64,000 nt of DNA, taken from contig OY979724.1 of the NCBI GenBank assembly GCA_963855995.1, forward strand, positions 5,701,058 to 5,765,057, read 5' to 3'. Under the pieces are notes generated by a model. The model made no database searches. It was not told the origin of the DNA and worked only from the letters and a program-made list of their open reading frames with translations. This document shows positions 1-11,988 of the stretch, in pieces (the stretch's first letter is position 1; the number at the start of each line of letters is the position of its first letter). Both the position numbers and the translations under genes were made by a program. The DNA is from Muricea muricata. Taxonomy: Eukaryota > Cnidaria > Anthozoa > Malacalcyonacea > Plexauridae.

Positions 1-1191
1 AAAGAGAAGAATATTAAGTTCGCATTATTGAAAAACAAAGCTAATTGAAAAACACAAAAGAACGCCGCCTCACAATATAGCCATGCATACGGCCATGCCA
101 TATCCAGAATCAACATTTTGCTGTAATATTATATATCAATGTAAAATTTCAAACAAATCATTATTTTATCCATCCACAACTATGAATTTGGGGAACTTAC
201 TCGATGTTGAATAATTTCTAAAGGGGTAAATGTATTTTAATTGGAGTGGATATCACACACATTAAGCCGAGAAAAAAGATTTAATCTATAATCCCTTCGG
301 CAGGAATTCTACCTATATACAGCAGGAATTGTCTCATGTTATAAACAACTTTGTTATGTGCACAAGGGACATTACCTGCAAGTATAGCGTTAATGACATC
401 ACGTATTATCTATTCCGTATTTCAATTGAACGATTATAGCTAAATCACCTAAATGTGTACCAGTATCGATTTCGTGTCTAAAAAAAATGACGGCTAAAAC
501 GTACGTTCGCGAAAATGAATTGAAATTGAGACTGCATGAGTATATGTAAAAGCCTTGAGGATAAAAAAAAGAATGAAGTGACGAACTAATATAGTAATGT
601 ATGTTATAGTGGCAGTTTAAGACTCAAATTCAATGGTTCAATGTAGTGACACAATCTAGTGTCACACAAGGCAAACCATTTCTAGATTGGACCATATCAA
701 AAAAGCATCATTTGATGATGTATACATGTTGCCATGCAATAAATATTTTAGCTGTGAAATTCATCAGCAACATTCAAACTATTAGATCAAGCAACATAAT
801 TGAGAATTAAATTATAACTGCTGAAACGGAAGTAAATTCCTTAGTACCTCGTAAGCAACATGTTTTCTTGAAAAATAGTTTAATTTGCACATTGCCTATT
901 CACACTAACTCATGTTATCGGGAATTATTGGCAGTTACTTTGCACAATGTTTCAGCCCAAAATGATATTTTGACACAATCAAGCCCAACCAACCAAGTGT
1001 GATCATTTTTGATCTCAAGAATATGGCGGACTATCAGGAGTAGCGAACACTTAAACCATCCAAAAAGGCGAGAACTGCAACCAGGACTGCCACAAGACAC
1101 CTGAAGAGAGAAATGGAAAGACACAGAGAAATAAACGCCAGGAATTGACCATGGCGTAAAACTAAAACACAAGGCAAATTTGTTGAATAAT
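1..1191. other. non-coding, no gene recognised
   Basis: This stretch is AT-rich and has only short chance reading frames. I see no homologous domain, RNA gene or clear repeat. It could hold the missing first exon of the collagen-like gene at 7.2-9.2 kb, but no signal-peptide exon with a good donor was found. Confidence 0.4.
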
Positions 1192-1962
1192 CATAGGCGG
1201 CCCAATTCAGTGTGTACTTTCATATAGAGATCAGTTCGCACGAAACACACTTCGTAGTTGGTTTATATAGTTAATTTCCTAAGGTTGGCAACTCTTTGAA
1301 CTTTTTGAAATACACGGCACGAAATAAATCCGTAGTTTATCAAAACCAGAAAGAAAACAGCTTTAAAAACAACACAAATATAAACTAGGATAATTTTACT
1401 AACCTGATAGCAACTTTTCTTGTCAAAACACGGCTTTAAACGGTCCGTATTTGAACGAAATATAAAGGTATTTTGCCGATTTCTCGTCTGTAACTATGCG
1501 GGATGCCCTCATCCTGCTACTGGAAAGAGTTTTAAATGACGAACCCGTGCAGCGATTGGCTTGTCAAAGTTTTAACGTTAAAAATTCATAGTTAAGCCAA
1601 TCGTTGCACGGATTCGTCATTTAAAACTCTTTCCAGTAGCAGGATGAGAGCATCCCGCATAGTTACAGCCGTAAAATTTAACAAAACATTAAAAATTTTG
1701 ACCCGTATACAACGTTTTTAAGTGGTTTTCGAAATAGAAACTCACCACAAGGGTAGTAAATTTATCCAGCCACACACTGGTCTTGTTTTTTTTTGGAATT
1801 CGTTACGTTTTCTTTGTGTATTTATGCTTTATTTCATGGGGGTGTATGTTCGTAATTGATTTAGTTGCCAACCTTAGGGAATTATATTTAAGAAACTATG
1901 AAGTGTGTTTATGTGCGCACTGATCTCTATATGAAACTATACACTGAATTGGGCCGCCTATG
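1192..1962. mobile_element. foldback DNA transposon (non-autonomous) with ~100-bp inverted ends
   Basis: The ends at about 1192-1290 and 1862-1962 are imperfect inverted copies, beginning CATAGGCGGCCCAATTCAG. A perfect 7-bp direct repeat, GAATAAT, flanks the unit at 1185-1191 and 1963-1969, as expected for target duplication by a cut-and-paste transposase of hAT or P type. No transposase is encoded, so the element is non-autonomous. A separate 181-bp palindrome sits inside it. The termini and duplication are seen directly; the superfamily is inferred from duplication length only. Confidence 0.8.
1488..1668. repeat. 181-bp near-perfect palindrome nested in the foldback element
   Basis: The arms run from CTGTAACTATGCGGGATGC inward and back to GCATCCCGCATAGTTACAG, with the axis near 1578. 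Mismatches are few over roughly 75 bp per arm. It probably inserted into, or arose within, the surrounding 1192-1962 element. It has no coding capacity. Confidence 0.75.
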
Positions 1963-1969
1963 GAATAAT

Positions 1970-4212
1970 GCGTATTAACAGCTGGGCATTTTGTCGTCGC
2001 TGTCTAAAATAGCGCGGGCGCATTTCTTGAACTTAATTTTTTTTCTTCGAACAATGAAAACAAGTATTTTGAGATAATTTTTTAAAGTCTCTTGTTGATT
2101 TCTTCATGGAAAATAAGACGTTTCTCAACAAAATAAGTCACAGTGTTTGTATGCAACGATATAACAGCGTAATCGAGTGCAAACGTGCGAAGAAATGCTA
2201 TTTGGAAATTGGCGACAAATGGATATTTTCCACTCATGGTCAGAATTTCAGAGGCAGGGTTTAACTACATGGAAACAAGCAAGTGTTCTCATTTTACTGT
2301 TGGTAGATGCTTAGTAACTGTTTATTCCACAGGTATGCTCAGCAAGTTGTTTGTTCTACCTTATCAGGAATCATAAGTGTCTGAAAATACACAATTTGAA
2401 GAAAATGACATATATTCCCCTTGTAGATTCGCAGAGTATAGCCGTTGCCTTTAATTAAAAATTGTGTTTTATGAAAGTTAAATCCTACTTTGTTCTATTA
2501 AAGCTTGAACCATTCATAGGAAAAATGCGCCAGATGTGGCAATCAACAAATGCATTTGCTGTAGTGCAGATGACATGTGATGACATGTTATTTAAATTGC
2601 TCCACTATTGGCTTATTATAAAGCAAAAATAGCTGCAAAATGATGTTGAAGAGAATCGAGTATTGCTGTTATGATATACGAAGTGCTGTACTGATTTGTT
2701 CAAATTTAGAAGTCCCGTGGTACTGTTTAACACAGGCACGTTTGCCTTGTGAAATCCTGTAGTGACATGGCATATAAATGCAAATATCTCAAAAGTTTGA
2801 CTATTGCCTTTCTCTGAAATATGCCCTAAAATTATCTTTTCATATCAAGTGTCCTAGTAAAATTAGTGGGCATGCTGGGAAAAATGCGCACGATATGTTT
2901 TTTTTACCTAATCATGTACATCCAGTAATCTCATAATATTTTGCTTCCTCTTTCTAGTCACATAATAGCTATATATTCACTCATTGTAAATGAAAATTTG
3001 ATACAATGTTGCTTGCACCCTGATAAAGTAATGAAAGTCTTTTGTACCCCTTTTATTCTATATAAAAGTTGTAGACATGTGTCAAATTTTGCACTTGGCT
3101 GTTAGCCTGTTAGCATGTTACTGCTAAGGCTTAAATTATGTTGCATTTATTGAAATGATATTATAAAACAATCTAAATATGCTTTTTAATTGCAATTTTC
3201 ATGAAATAATCCCAAAAGTTGTTATACTGGTGTACAATTGTGCAGTTTTTATGTGCAGCATGTGCATTAATTTGACAAAGTAAATTACATTTACTTTTAT
3301 TATATTTTATGCTTTATTTGTAATAACATGGCTTAAATCTTCCAAACCAGTCAACAATGTCTTTCTAGCTTGTATACCTATGTTTTTAATCCGTATCTAC
3401 TTGGACTGGACAAATGATGGGTAATATTCATTGACTGAATTTTCAAAAAGTACGAGCTTGCCTGTATTCATAGCATAAAAGCAAAATAATAAAGCAAAAT
3501 AATAAATTTTTAAGTTAAAACCTTTGTGATGGATCGGTTAACGTTTTTCATTAAATATTAAAGCATTTTTGTTCATTAAAGTGGTCGTTCTATGAGTATT
3601 GAAGCCAGGCAAATCCAGAAAACACTATATTCATACGCCGCCATATTGAATTTCACTCCCTCGCCCCAGGGATTGCGCGCTAAATTTGGCGCATGCTCCG
3701 TACAAAATGCCCAGCTGTTATGCGTATTTATAAAGACCGGCGTAGCTGTACTCATCCAGTCTATTTACTGTAAAAATTCCAGAGTAAGTTTGTGTTTTGT
3801 AAATGCAAAACTGCCTCCTTATTACTGTATTTCAAAATATTAACGAACTTTACATGTAAAAGAATACAAGCGACGATATAAAATTGGCTTGAAACAGTTT
3901 TATTTCGAACACAAAGTTTATGTAGATAGGAATTTAGTTTCGTAAATATTTCAAAACGTTTTATGTAATTAATGGGTCGTATTTTACATCAAATTTAAGC
4001 TTACATTAGGCATAATAACATGCCGATGACACATGTTCTGCGAATTAAAAAAGTTGTCAATAAAACCAGCATTAAACACTGATATTTTGTCCTTTTTCAC
4101 GTTGTTTTGAAAAAATACACAAAAAGAAAAAATTGCCGTGTTGCTATGACAACAATCTATGGAAATACTTCATGTTTGCAAAATATAGTTTGCTGCCTTT
4201 GAACTATAAGTA
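1970..4212. other. non-coding, no gene recognised
   Basis: This is AT-rich sequence with chance reading frames of up to about 80 codons, none with a recognisable domain or splice context. No strong repeat structure was seen. Confidence 0.4.
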
Positions 4213-4620
4213 TACTGGAACAATAAGTCAGGGGGGAAAATTGAAGCCAATTTGATTCAGTTTTTCTGAGTTTTGAGTTGAAATACTAAACGTGACAAAG
4301 TAGGCCGTATGTCAAATGAAAGCTATTAGAAAGTTGTATTTGGTGTAAAAAATTTGAGGCTTTAGGTGGAAAAAAAAACACCTTAAACTTTGAAGGGAAA
4401 TTCACCGTACGTATTTTTCAAAATTGCAGTTGTTTTCGTATTTTTTAGGCATTTCTTTTTTGTCTAAAGTCTTGAATTTTTTATTTTAAATGAAACGTTT
4501 TAATAGCTTCAATTTGATATACGTTCCGATCTTTTGCGTGAAGTATTTCGTCTCAAAACTCAGAAAAACTAACCTGGCTTCAGCCATTAACTGAACTTTT
4601 GTATTGAGTTAGCGTTCCAG
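4213..4620. mobile_element. MITE-like inverted-repeat element, family also at 52377-52580
   Basis: The left end starts CTGGAAC and the right end finishes GTTCCAG. The adjacent inner sequences are also inverted copies: an AAGCCAATTTGATTCAG/TTTTTCTGAG tract on the left and CTCAGAAAAACTAACCTGGC on the right. The left half recurs in the same orientation at 52377-52580, including the GGCCGTAT(G/A)TCAAATGAAAGC tract. No coding capacity is visible. Confidence 0.6.
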
Positions 4621-5811
4621 TTGTATTACAGTTCACTGGTTGCTGCATGCATGTATTTCTAGTAATATTGTATACTGCTTTGATCAACGCACACTCAATA
4701 ACCAGTGATTCGGCCAACGCTATCAATGCGCTAAAATATGCAATAAATTGAGCTGCGCGTGAACGGTGAGAAATATCTCACTTATATGATATTGAATAAG
4801 TTACCTTTTCAGCAATTCAACATAATATATAATTATGATGAACATATAAATCTTAAGGACACAATGTCTACTTACATTTGAGCTATGGAAAAACATTCGC
4901 GAATACTTCTGTGGATAAAAATATACTGATGTGCAAACTATCGACGTTTTGTGAGAAGACTTTGATTGTTTGTATTTTGCGCGCTTGCTTGTCGCTGTCA
5001 TATATGGTTAGAGTTGCCTTATATATATATGTCTCAATGCAATCATCTCAAGCAAACGTTAGGATAATGTCAAATTTAAACGTGGAAATTAAACAACGTT
5101 GGATTTCTACATCTCGGGCGAACGTTATTTAACAAATAGGTTTCATTTTTGCGTGCGTCTGTACTGTAATAGATCACAGATGACGTCATAGCGTGTGAAG
5201 AACAAAAAGGTACGCACGAGACGCAGTTGAGTACGTGACTTTTAATTTGTTCTTCACACGCCATGGCGTCCAACCTCGTCCCCAGGGTCATCTGTGGGCG
5301 CAGTGAGGAAATAGATGACCCTGGTAAAGGCTGTCCTAATCTCCTTGTCCATTGGTTAACAAATTCGACCAGTCAGGGTTTGTGACAATAAATGTGGTTG
5401 GTTTAACGAAGTTACAGCATAATATTACTTCCTGTTTTCTGCACATTTATTAGGTTGGGGTTTTTATATACAACTTGTGGTTGGTTTGAGTTGTTTTAAT
5501 GTTGAGTAACACACCTTAAAAAACATTGTTTTAAATATTGTTTTTATGTGAGCGTAAATTTCTGTATACATTGTTAAAATTTGCATGGCAATGCTCTGTG
5601 CCAGTGGTAACTTGAGTCAGCGCCACATTATTCACTGACAGCGCATGCTCGAAAATCTCCAAGAATCTTGGCGATTTTTACAGCCTTTACCAGGGTCGGC
5701 GTTAGATCATACAGAGTTAACGTACCATGACGTCATTAATTCTTATATTTATTAAACACGTTCCAGTAGTACTATAAATACCGTTTTCAAACACAGTTTC
5801 TTCCTTCTTGT

Positions 5812-5880
5812 GCTGTGTCCTAATGGTTTAGATACGGGTCTTCCACGCCGTAGTTTGAGGTTCGAATCCCGGTGGTGACT
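5812..5880 (+). repeat. tRNA-derived SINE head / tRNA pseudogene (tRNA-Gly-TCC-like)
   Basis: A perfect RNA polymerase III B box, GGTTCGAATCC, lies at about 5860-5870. About 35 bp upstream is an A-box-like CCTAATGGTTTAGATACGGG. Between them TACGG and CCGTA can pair around a loop containing CTTCCAC, which places TCC where an anticodon would be. The acceptor and T stems have mismatches, so this is not a functional tRNA gene. A tRNA-derived SINE or decayed tRNA is the likeliest reading. Confidence 0.5.
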
Positions 5881-5930
5881 ATTTTATACTTTTGAGTCAA
5901 AGTTTGTTTTTCTAAGTCTTTTTCTTTATA

Positions 5931-5968
5931 GTTAGGGTCAGGGTCAGGGTTAGGGTTAGGGTTAGTTT
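5931..5968 (+). repeat. telomere-like (TTAGGG/TCAGGG)n tract
   Basis: Six or so hexamer units of TTAGGG and TCAGGG stand in tandem just downstream of the tRNA-like segment. TTAGGG is the common metazoan telomere unit. Here it is interstitial and inside a transposon-like unit. Confidence 0.8.
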
Positions 5969-6384
5969 TGGGGTTGATTGACAATAATATTAATGCAAAA
6001 ATATTTTTTTTCAAGCACCTCTAGACTCTTAAATTCAGGTATTGCAAAAACCGTGACGTCATGGTACGTTAACTCTATATCATATAACGCCGACCCTTTA
6101 CCAGGGTCATCTATTTCCTCACCGCGCACACAAAGATGACCCTGGGGACGAGGTTGCATGGCGTCATCTGTGATCTATTACAGTACAGAAGCACAAAAAA
6201 ATGAAATCTATTTGTTTTATATTATAATAAAGTTGACAAAAATCATGCGAAGACCCGCGAAATATATTAGCTAAATTAGCATCAGTTGACGTCATCCGTG
6301 CGTGTGTACTTTAATAACACACAGCTCGCGACCAATAAAAATGCAGAATGAACACGTATTATTATATAAATAATAATGACGTTG

Positions 6385-6560
6385 TCACAACGTTAGAATC
6401 CAACACTCCAGCAACGACTCTCGAACGTTGAGCCCTGACGTTCAGCCAACGTTCAAACAACGACATCCTTCGCTTATAAAATGAAGCAACGTTGAGTCAA
6501 CGTTGTGATAACGTTAAGAATAACCTAACTTTCCCACAACCTTCCACCAACCTTCCACTA
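6385..6560 (+). repeat. degenerate CAACGTT-rich minisatellite
   Basis: The heptamer CAACGTT and close variants recur at irregular spacing through about 175 bp, often as AACGTTGA. Scattered AACGTT motifs also lie around 5055-5127, before the neighbouring element. Confidence 0.5.
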
Positions 6561-6798
6561 GCTGGGATGACCATGCAGAGTTAAGTGGAATAACTACTTT
6601 ATTATAAGCAGAAACAGTAATAAAACTGGATACTAACGATTTGAAAGGAATTTTCTTTTAAATATATAAATTTTAAATTCGTCAATTTGTCAACAGTTTG
6701 TCGGAAAAAATGTCAAGTTTAAATGTAGCTACGTTGAACAGCGTCAGCAAGGGCCCTGCTAGAACGTAATAAATGGTAAAGGGGGGGAGTGTACATTC

Positions 6799-6899
6799 AC
6801 ATATTCATGTTCTGCCCGACGAGTTTCTTTTTAGATAGGATTCAAATTGGTTTGATTTGAGAAGAAACTCGTCGTGCAGAACATTCAATACATGAATAT
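6799..6899. repeat. ~100-bp inverted-repeat MITE
   Basis: ATTCATGTTCTGCCCGACGAG on the left is matched by an inverted CTCGTCGTGCAGAACATTC on the right around a short spacer. Related sequence (GTTCTGCCCAAC) appears near 16308 and CTGCCCAACGAC near 52687, so this belongs to a dispersed family. Confidence 0.55.
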
Positions 6900-7240
6900 A
6901 TCCCCTAATATTCTAGCTAGCTATATGATCCGCCAACAGTGACCCGCCGACACCCGTTTGCGTGATAGAGCGAGATTTTCTTTTTATTTAAGATGGTTAT
7001 AAACGGCATTTCAAAAAAGGCATTTATTCCTATTATGCTTGTTCAAAACCACTGACCCCCATCTTATCCACCTAATTTACACATGCATATTAATAAGTTA
7101 TTGTTAACAATGAAAATAAGACGTTTCCTTTTTTATGGACTATAGAGAGAAACAATATTATGCCTTTAGCTACTGTTTATTGTTGTTTAGTTAATCATTT
7201 TCCCATATTTAGCTTTATTTTCCTTATTTTCTTTAAACAG

Positions 7241-9175
7241 CCTCATTACCAAGAGCACAACTGGGAAAACAGACACTTCTTGCGGAGGTTTGCCGGGACT
7301 ACCAGGAAGAGATGGTGTGTCTTTTGTACATATTCTATTCTCTGTCATATACATTCTGATCTACATCACTGAACAAAACTAATTCGGCGAAGCGTGGACC
7401 CCAATGATGTTGAAAAACGAAATGTTGAAAAACAAAAATAAACCACTCATTGGCTACGGAAAAGGATTTTTCCTTGTACAAACGTGCCCTTTATCCAACA
7501 TTGAAGAGTGTTGGGGGTTAAGGTGCTTTTGAATGGATTATATAAACAATGATGAAAACAATTAGTGTCCGGAATGTTTTTTGTCATTGATTGTAGTTCC
7601 ATAATTCATGATAATATACATATCGATCGAAGTCGTTATATATAGTTTCACCTATGTGTCTAATTTTTTAAGGGCGTGATGGTCGTGATGCTACATTACG
7701 TGGTAAGTAAACGTATTCATATCCAAACCAAATTTCCTGTAAAATGCTGTAGTTTATATCATAGCTATAGGTTAGGTATTACAGGACGAAAAGGTGCGAA
7801 AAAGTTTTAAAAGTAAAAAAATACAATCACAATTTATGCAGTCATGCAACTGGGTTACGTGGTAGTAATCTGCCTAGTAATAACCTGCAAACCGAATATG
7901 CTGTGCATTTTGGTTCGCAGAATCATCGAGATTTCATCTTACATAACAACGTATTAGATTGCTGCCCCGCAAAATCACTCTACTTTGTAAGGCTAATAAT
8001 TTTCCACACTTTACAATACTTCCCACCAAAGATTATACTTTTACTAGTTTTACTTAAAATCTCTGTAGCTGTGAAGATCCATAGATTTCAGTCCACTCCC
8101 ACTTTGAGTTAATTGCTGAGACATCATGAATATTTGAGAGAAACATGCTTATGAATTGATATAATATTTGACATGCACATGCCTTACATAACAATTAATT
8201 TAATTTTGCCCCAGGACTTCCAGGAAAACCTGGAAAAGCTGGTCCAGCAGGGCCTCCGGGTCCAAAGGGGGAAGCTAGGGGATCAACGGGGGGAGTGGTT
8301 TACACACGCTGGGGAAGAAAGCATTGTCCTCAAACAGCTGGAACGAATGAAATATATTCAGGTATAAATTAATTGTTGTACGCAATAGAAGTATGGCTTG
8401 TCAATACACTATAATTGAAGTGTGGCTTGTCTATGTTATACAAGTTGTATAAGAATGTAGTAAATATCTGCCTTTCAAATTAGCCGGAATCTTTGTATTA
8501 ATTTCACGGCTCCAAAAGCTTCGAACAAATATGCTGGGTCTTTGTGCACATGTGAAATCAATAATAGCGTTCTAAAAATCCCAAGTCTCGAGACATTTTG
8601 AGCAGATTGCGGCTAATTTGAATTGCGGGCAACTTCAAAGTGTCTGTTTTTTATACGCTCTGTAGAGACATACTCGCTTATATTGAAAGATATTCTTAGG
8701 TGTTATGGGTGGATCATGGTTTGCACATAAAGGTGGTGGAGCAAACTATCTTTGTCTTTCATCAAATCCAATATTTGACAAAACTACTTCTGGTAATCAA
8801 GGAAACAGCTATATTTACGGTACAGAATATGAAGTCTCTGCCTTTCCCAACATGTTTCCGAATAGTGTCCATGACCATGACGCTCCATGCGCAGTCTGTC
8901 ACACCGAGTCACGTGGTAGTCAGCTCATGATTCCAGGTCGTAATATCTGTCCCTCAGGTTGGACCTTAGAGTACAAAGGTTATATTATGTCGGAAAGTCA
9001 AGGACACAGAAGAACCCAGTATATTTGTGTTGATGGAAACGCTGAAAGTACGACAAGATCTCACACTAATCACAATGGTGCATTGCTGTACTTCGTTGAA
9101 AGTCATTGCGGTTCGCTCCCTTGCCCACCATACGCTACTGGTAAAGAACTGACCTGCGCTGTTTGCACAAAATAA
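7241..9175 (+). CDS. short-chain collagen C4-like gene 1 (5' exon not found)
   Basis: This is a secreted collagen-like protein of the sponge/cnidarian short-chain collagen C4 type. Visible exons are 7241-7314, 7673-7702, 8215-8361 and 8700-9175 (stop TAA). All junctions are AG/GT and the frames agree (phase 2 into the first exon, phase 1 after). The product has a Ser/Thr-rich linker, then GLPGLPGRDGRDGRD, a four-residue break (ATLR), and GLPGKPGKAGPAGPPGPKGEA. It then enters a cysteine-rich domain of roughly 190 residues with YTRWGRKHCP, CAVCH, CPSGWTLEYKGY, CGSLPCPPY and a final CAVCTK. Collagen triplets imply trimerisation in the extracellular matrix or mucus. The role of the C-terminal domain is unknown. 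No signal-peptide exon was identified upstream, so the gene may start further upstream or be truncated. It is about 75% identical by eye to the gene at 56.1-60.0 kb in the last exon. Confidence 0.85.
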
Positions 9176-11098
9176 TTTAACTAGCTTGCAGTTTTTGACA
9201 ATTTTTTTTTTCATTAATGAGCTAGCTTGTTGCACGTAGTTGTTATTTTTTAAGCTTCGCATTGCTTCGCTAAGCTACACATAGACTTTAGAAAATATAA
9301 TATGAAAAAGGATATATACCTGGAGCGGGCTTTTTCAAACTGTATCTAGAACGTTTTAAGCACTGAAATTATATATGAAACTGCAAAAATATTATTGTAA
9401 AGTCTTTACTTGCACAGATCTCGAAAAACGAGTGAAGTCTGAGAAGGGATTAGGTTAAAATGTTAATTTTGATCGACGCATGATCTTGCCATTTGTTTTA
9501 GCTGAATATTGTGTCAGTGATGTTAGATTCAAACTTAAATTTAAAAATATTTTGGTTTTGTTGAAGACATTGTGCCAGTATGAAGAAATCATTTCGAAAA
9601 TTGCCGCCTCTTTCAACAAAATAAACCTATGTCACAAAAAATATCGCTCCAAAGATTCCACAATTTGGAAAGGTTCTGACAACAGGTTTTTACCAAAGCA
9701 AGAAGCTAAACACTTGTTCACGGTGGTTTTCATTCTGTATTAGTGCCCGCATCTAATTTTCTTTCACTCGCAAATGCAACAAGTCATACTACGCATGTGT
9801 TTGTTGATCGACATAAGGTTTAAAAGGCTTAAATAATTTAACCAAAAATTTTCACAGCATGATTGGTTACCATGGTTACCTTGCGAGTAATCGTGATACC
9901 TATCGTTTGTTTTTTGGCAGCCCTTACCAAAGTCTTCACCCACACACAACATGATCATCGTTTTGACACCGCGTTTCTCGGATTTATTTTGTTAATTCCT
10001 AATGGACTGTCTTAAGTCTTTTAATAATATCCCCTATAGCGGTTTTCCTTATGGCTAATGCGCTCGCATTAATAAAAAAGATGGTTTGAAAATTCATTAA
10101 AATTGCAATGGAAGTAATTATTTGTTTATGTTCTGTTTTAAGCAGAAATAAGGTTTTTTACCTACTACATGCATCTGTCATTTCAAAATAACGATCGCGT
10201 GTTGAAGAAAACAAGTTTATTTCTCGCCCATAAAATTTAAAATTTGATCATCGGCTTGCGACGATTTCTGCTAAAATTAGTGCTTATGGTATGAATCGCA
10301 GATGGTTATCCAATCCTGCTCATTAACATACACGGATCTTTAAGATGATCAGGGCCGATCAAGCTTGAAATTTGACCGCGTCTTGGTGAAGGACAGGAGG
10401 GGAGGGGTCTATCAACATATATAAGCATATATCAACATGCTCCCCACTCAAAAATTGCATATTAAACTGGCTTGGAAATCGCATTTCAGGCATGGAATAT
10501 TATCTTTACAAAATTACCCTTATATGCATTCACATGACACAGTTGTAAACATGTAATGGTAATGATAATATTTTCCAGACAAATAAAATACCATACACTA
10601 TCACATCACTAATTTACACGACCATCAGTATCATATAATATCGCGAAATCTGAATTACAGTTATAAATTTGTAACGCTGATTTATGGTTTCAAACATACA
10701 CCAAGCAATTAATTTAGACAACAGCTCTTCAATTAACTTTTACAGCGAACAACGATAGTGTCTAGTAAAAGGTGTCACATGAACGTCATTAGACAAGAGC
10801 GGAAAATATGCTGATTATAGGATTGTAAATACAATAAGTTAGCAGAAACAGTCTTGCATGGTACCAAAAAATTGCGCGCATGATCAATTTAACTCAAACG
10901 CTGGAGTTGGTCTCGGCTAGCGACTCGACCAACTCTTGCGCTCAATAACTCGATTGAGCATACCAACTAATGAAAAAATTTTATAATATATACAATTTCC
11001 ACAAAGGAACTCGGGAAAAATATTTCGTTTAAAAAATTCCCGCGCTTTTTGGCCGTGTTCAGTCGTGTTATTGAGGACCGGTTTTACGCCATGGATAT
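9176..11098. other. non-coding spacer between collagen gene 1 and the Gypsy element
   Basis: I see no gene. A short reading frame at 9480-9743 has no recognisable domain and is probably chance. No canonical AATAAA follows the collagen stop closely. Confidence 0.4.
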
Positions 11099-11256
11099 GT
11101 AGCGTAGCGAGGCACGGTAAATGACACTCGGTTTTAATAGTTTCTTTACTCAATATATTACATGTGCAACCCTTTTCTCTTGGGCTGCATGCTCACTCTC
11201 TCTAGATTACAACAAAACGTCTCTTTTATATTTGGCTAATTACAGTATCATGTTAC
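11099..11256 (-). repeat. 3' LTR of the Gypsy element
   Basis: This 158-bp LTR begins TGTAGCGTAGCGAGGCAC and ends GTATCATGTTACA on the plus strand, and matches the copy at 16001-16160. On the element's own strand it is the downstream LTR. Confidence 0.92.
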
Positions 11257-11328
11257 ACCATCCCTCAACAATAATATTCTTTGCCCACAAGAATTACAAA
11301 TACAATTATGTTTCCTCTGGGAGTATTA

Positions 11329-11964
11329 CTACACAGCAAAGCCGTACCGATCAGGCGCATGACCATTTTGCCTGAGATTCCTAGGCCTAACCCGTGGGAT
11401 ATGTGGAGCATTGTCGCAATGAGGTCGAACGTTGCCTGTGGGAACAGTGTAGACCACCTGGTCACCACCAAGTTCTGGAGCAGGACAAACAACCTTGCCG
11501 CCATTCAATGGTGCATAGCCACGCTTGAGCCGATCATGGTGAACCACCGTAATCTTTCCTTGGTTCGATCTTATTTTGTAGTCAACACCCATCCTACAAA
11601 CAATTTCAAATGGCCCAATCCATTTGGCCCCTAATTTCCATCCTTTCGGTCTGCGCAGGTACACTGTTTCCCCTGGGGCGAATGGGCGCCATGTCTGAAT
11701 TCTTTCCTTGTTATTTATCCTCTGTTTTTTCCTTGCTTTCTCTAAATTCTGCCTTGCTACCTCCCTTACTTCCTGAAATAAGCTTACCTTCCTAAGCGAC
11801 TGAGTGTATTCTGATTGCGTGCTGGGGTCTTTCAGTGGCAGTCCTAATTCTAATTCCAACGGTAATCTGGGAATCCGTCCAAAAACTATTTCGTATGGGG
11901 AGGTTTGTAATGATTCCTGCCGGCTAGTGTTGTATGCGAAAACTGCATGCTGCGTCCCAATCAT
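11329..11964 (-). pseudogene. Gypsy integrase, C-terminal part (after frameshift)
   Basis: This continues the integrase in a different frame from the main pol frame. It begins with the end of the catalytic core (FAYNTSRQESLQTSPYE) and runs to a GPY/F-type module (WIGPFEIVCR, then VVHHDRLKRG). That module is typical of Gypsy integrase C-termini and binds DNA or chromatin. The break relative to the upstream frame lies near 12060-12080. Confidence 0.85.
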
Positions 11965-11988
11965 TGTTATGTTTTGTACAAAATGCTG

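Larger units (their letters stand above)
5683..6110. mobile_element. inner inverted-repeat element nested in the 5161-6186 element
   Basis: The tract from CCTTTACCAGGGTCGGCGTT to about 5740, including GTACCATGACGTCA, recurs inverted at about 6045-6110. Between the arms are a tRNA-like SINE head and a TTAGGG-like array. It has no protein-coding content. Confidence 0.65.
5161..6186. mobile_element. composite foldback element with AACCTCGTCCCCAGGG-type ends
   Basis: The left end (GTACTGTAATAGATCACAG at 5161) is inverted at the right end, which finishes CTATTACAGTAC at 6186. The inverted arms continue through a CAACCTCGTCCCCAGGGTCAT tract, seen at about 5270-5291 and 6132-6153. The left arm is interrupted by its own small palindrome (5191-5262, GCGTGTGAAGAACAAA and its inverse). 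Inside lies a second inverted-repeat unit (about 5683-6110) that carries a tRNA-like segment and telomere-like repeats. The structure suggests two or three successive insertions. Confidence 0.7.

Noticed and set aside
5812-5880. functional tRNA gene
   Set aside because: The B box is perfect but the T stem and acceptor stem do not pair and the anticodon loop is enlarged. A SINE or pseudogene is more likely.
6951-7160. ATG at about 6990 as the signal exon of collagen gene 1
   Set aside because: The frame (MVINGISKKAFIPIMLVQ) lacks a clear hydrophobic core and no phase-2 donor follows it.
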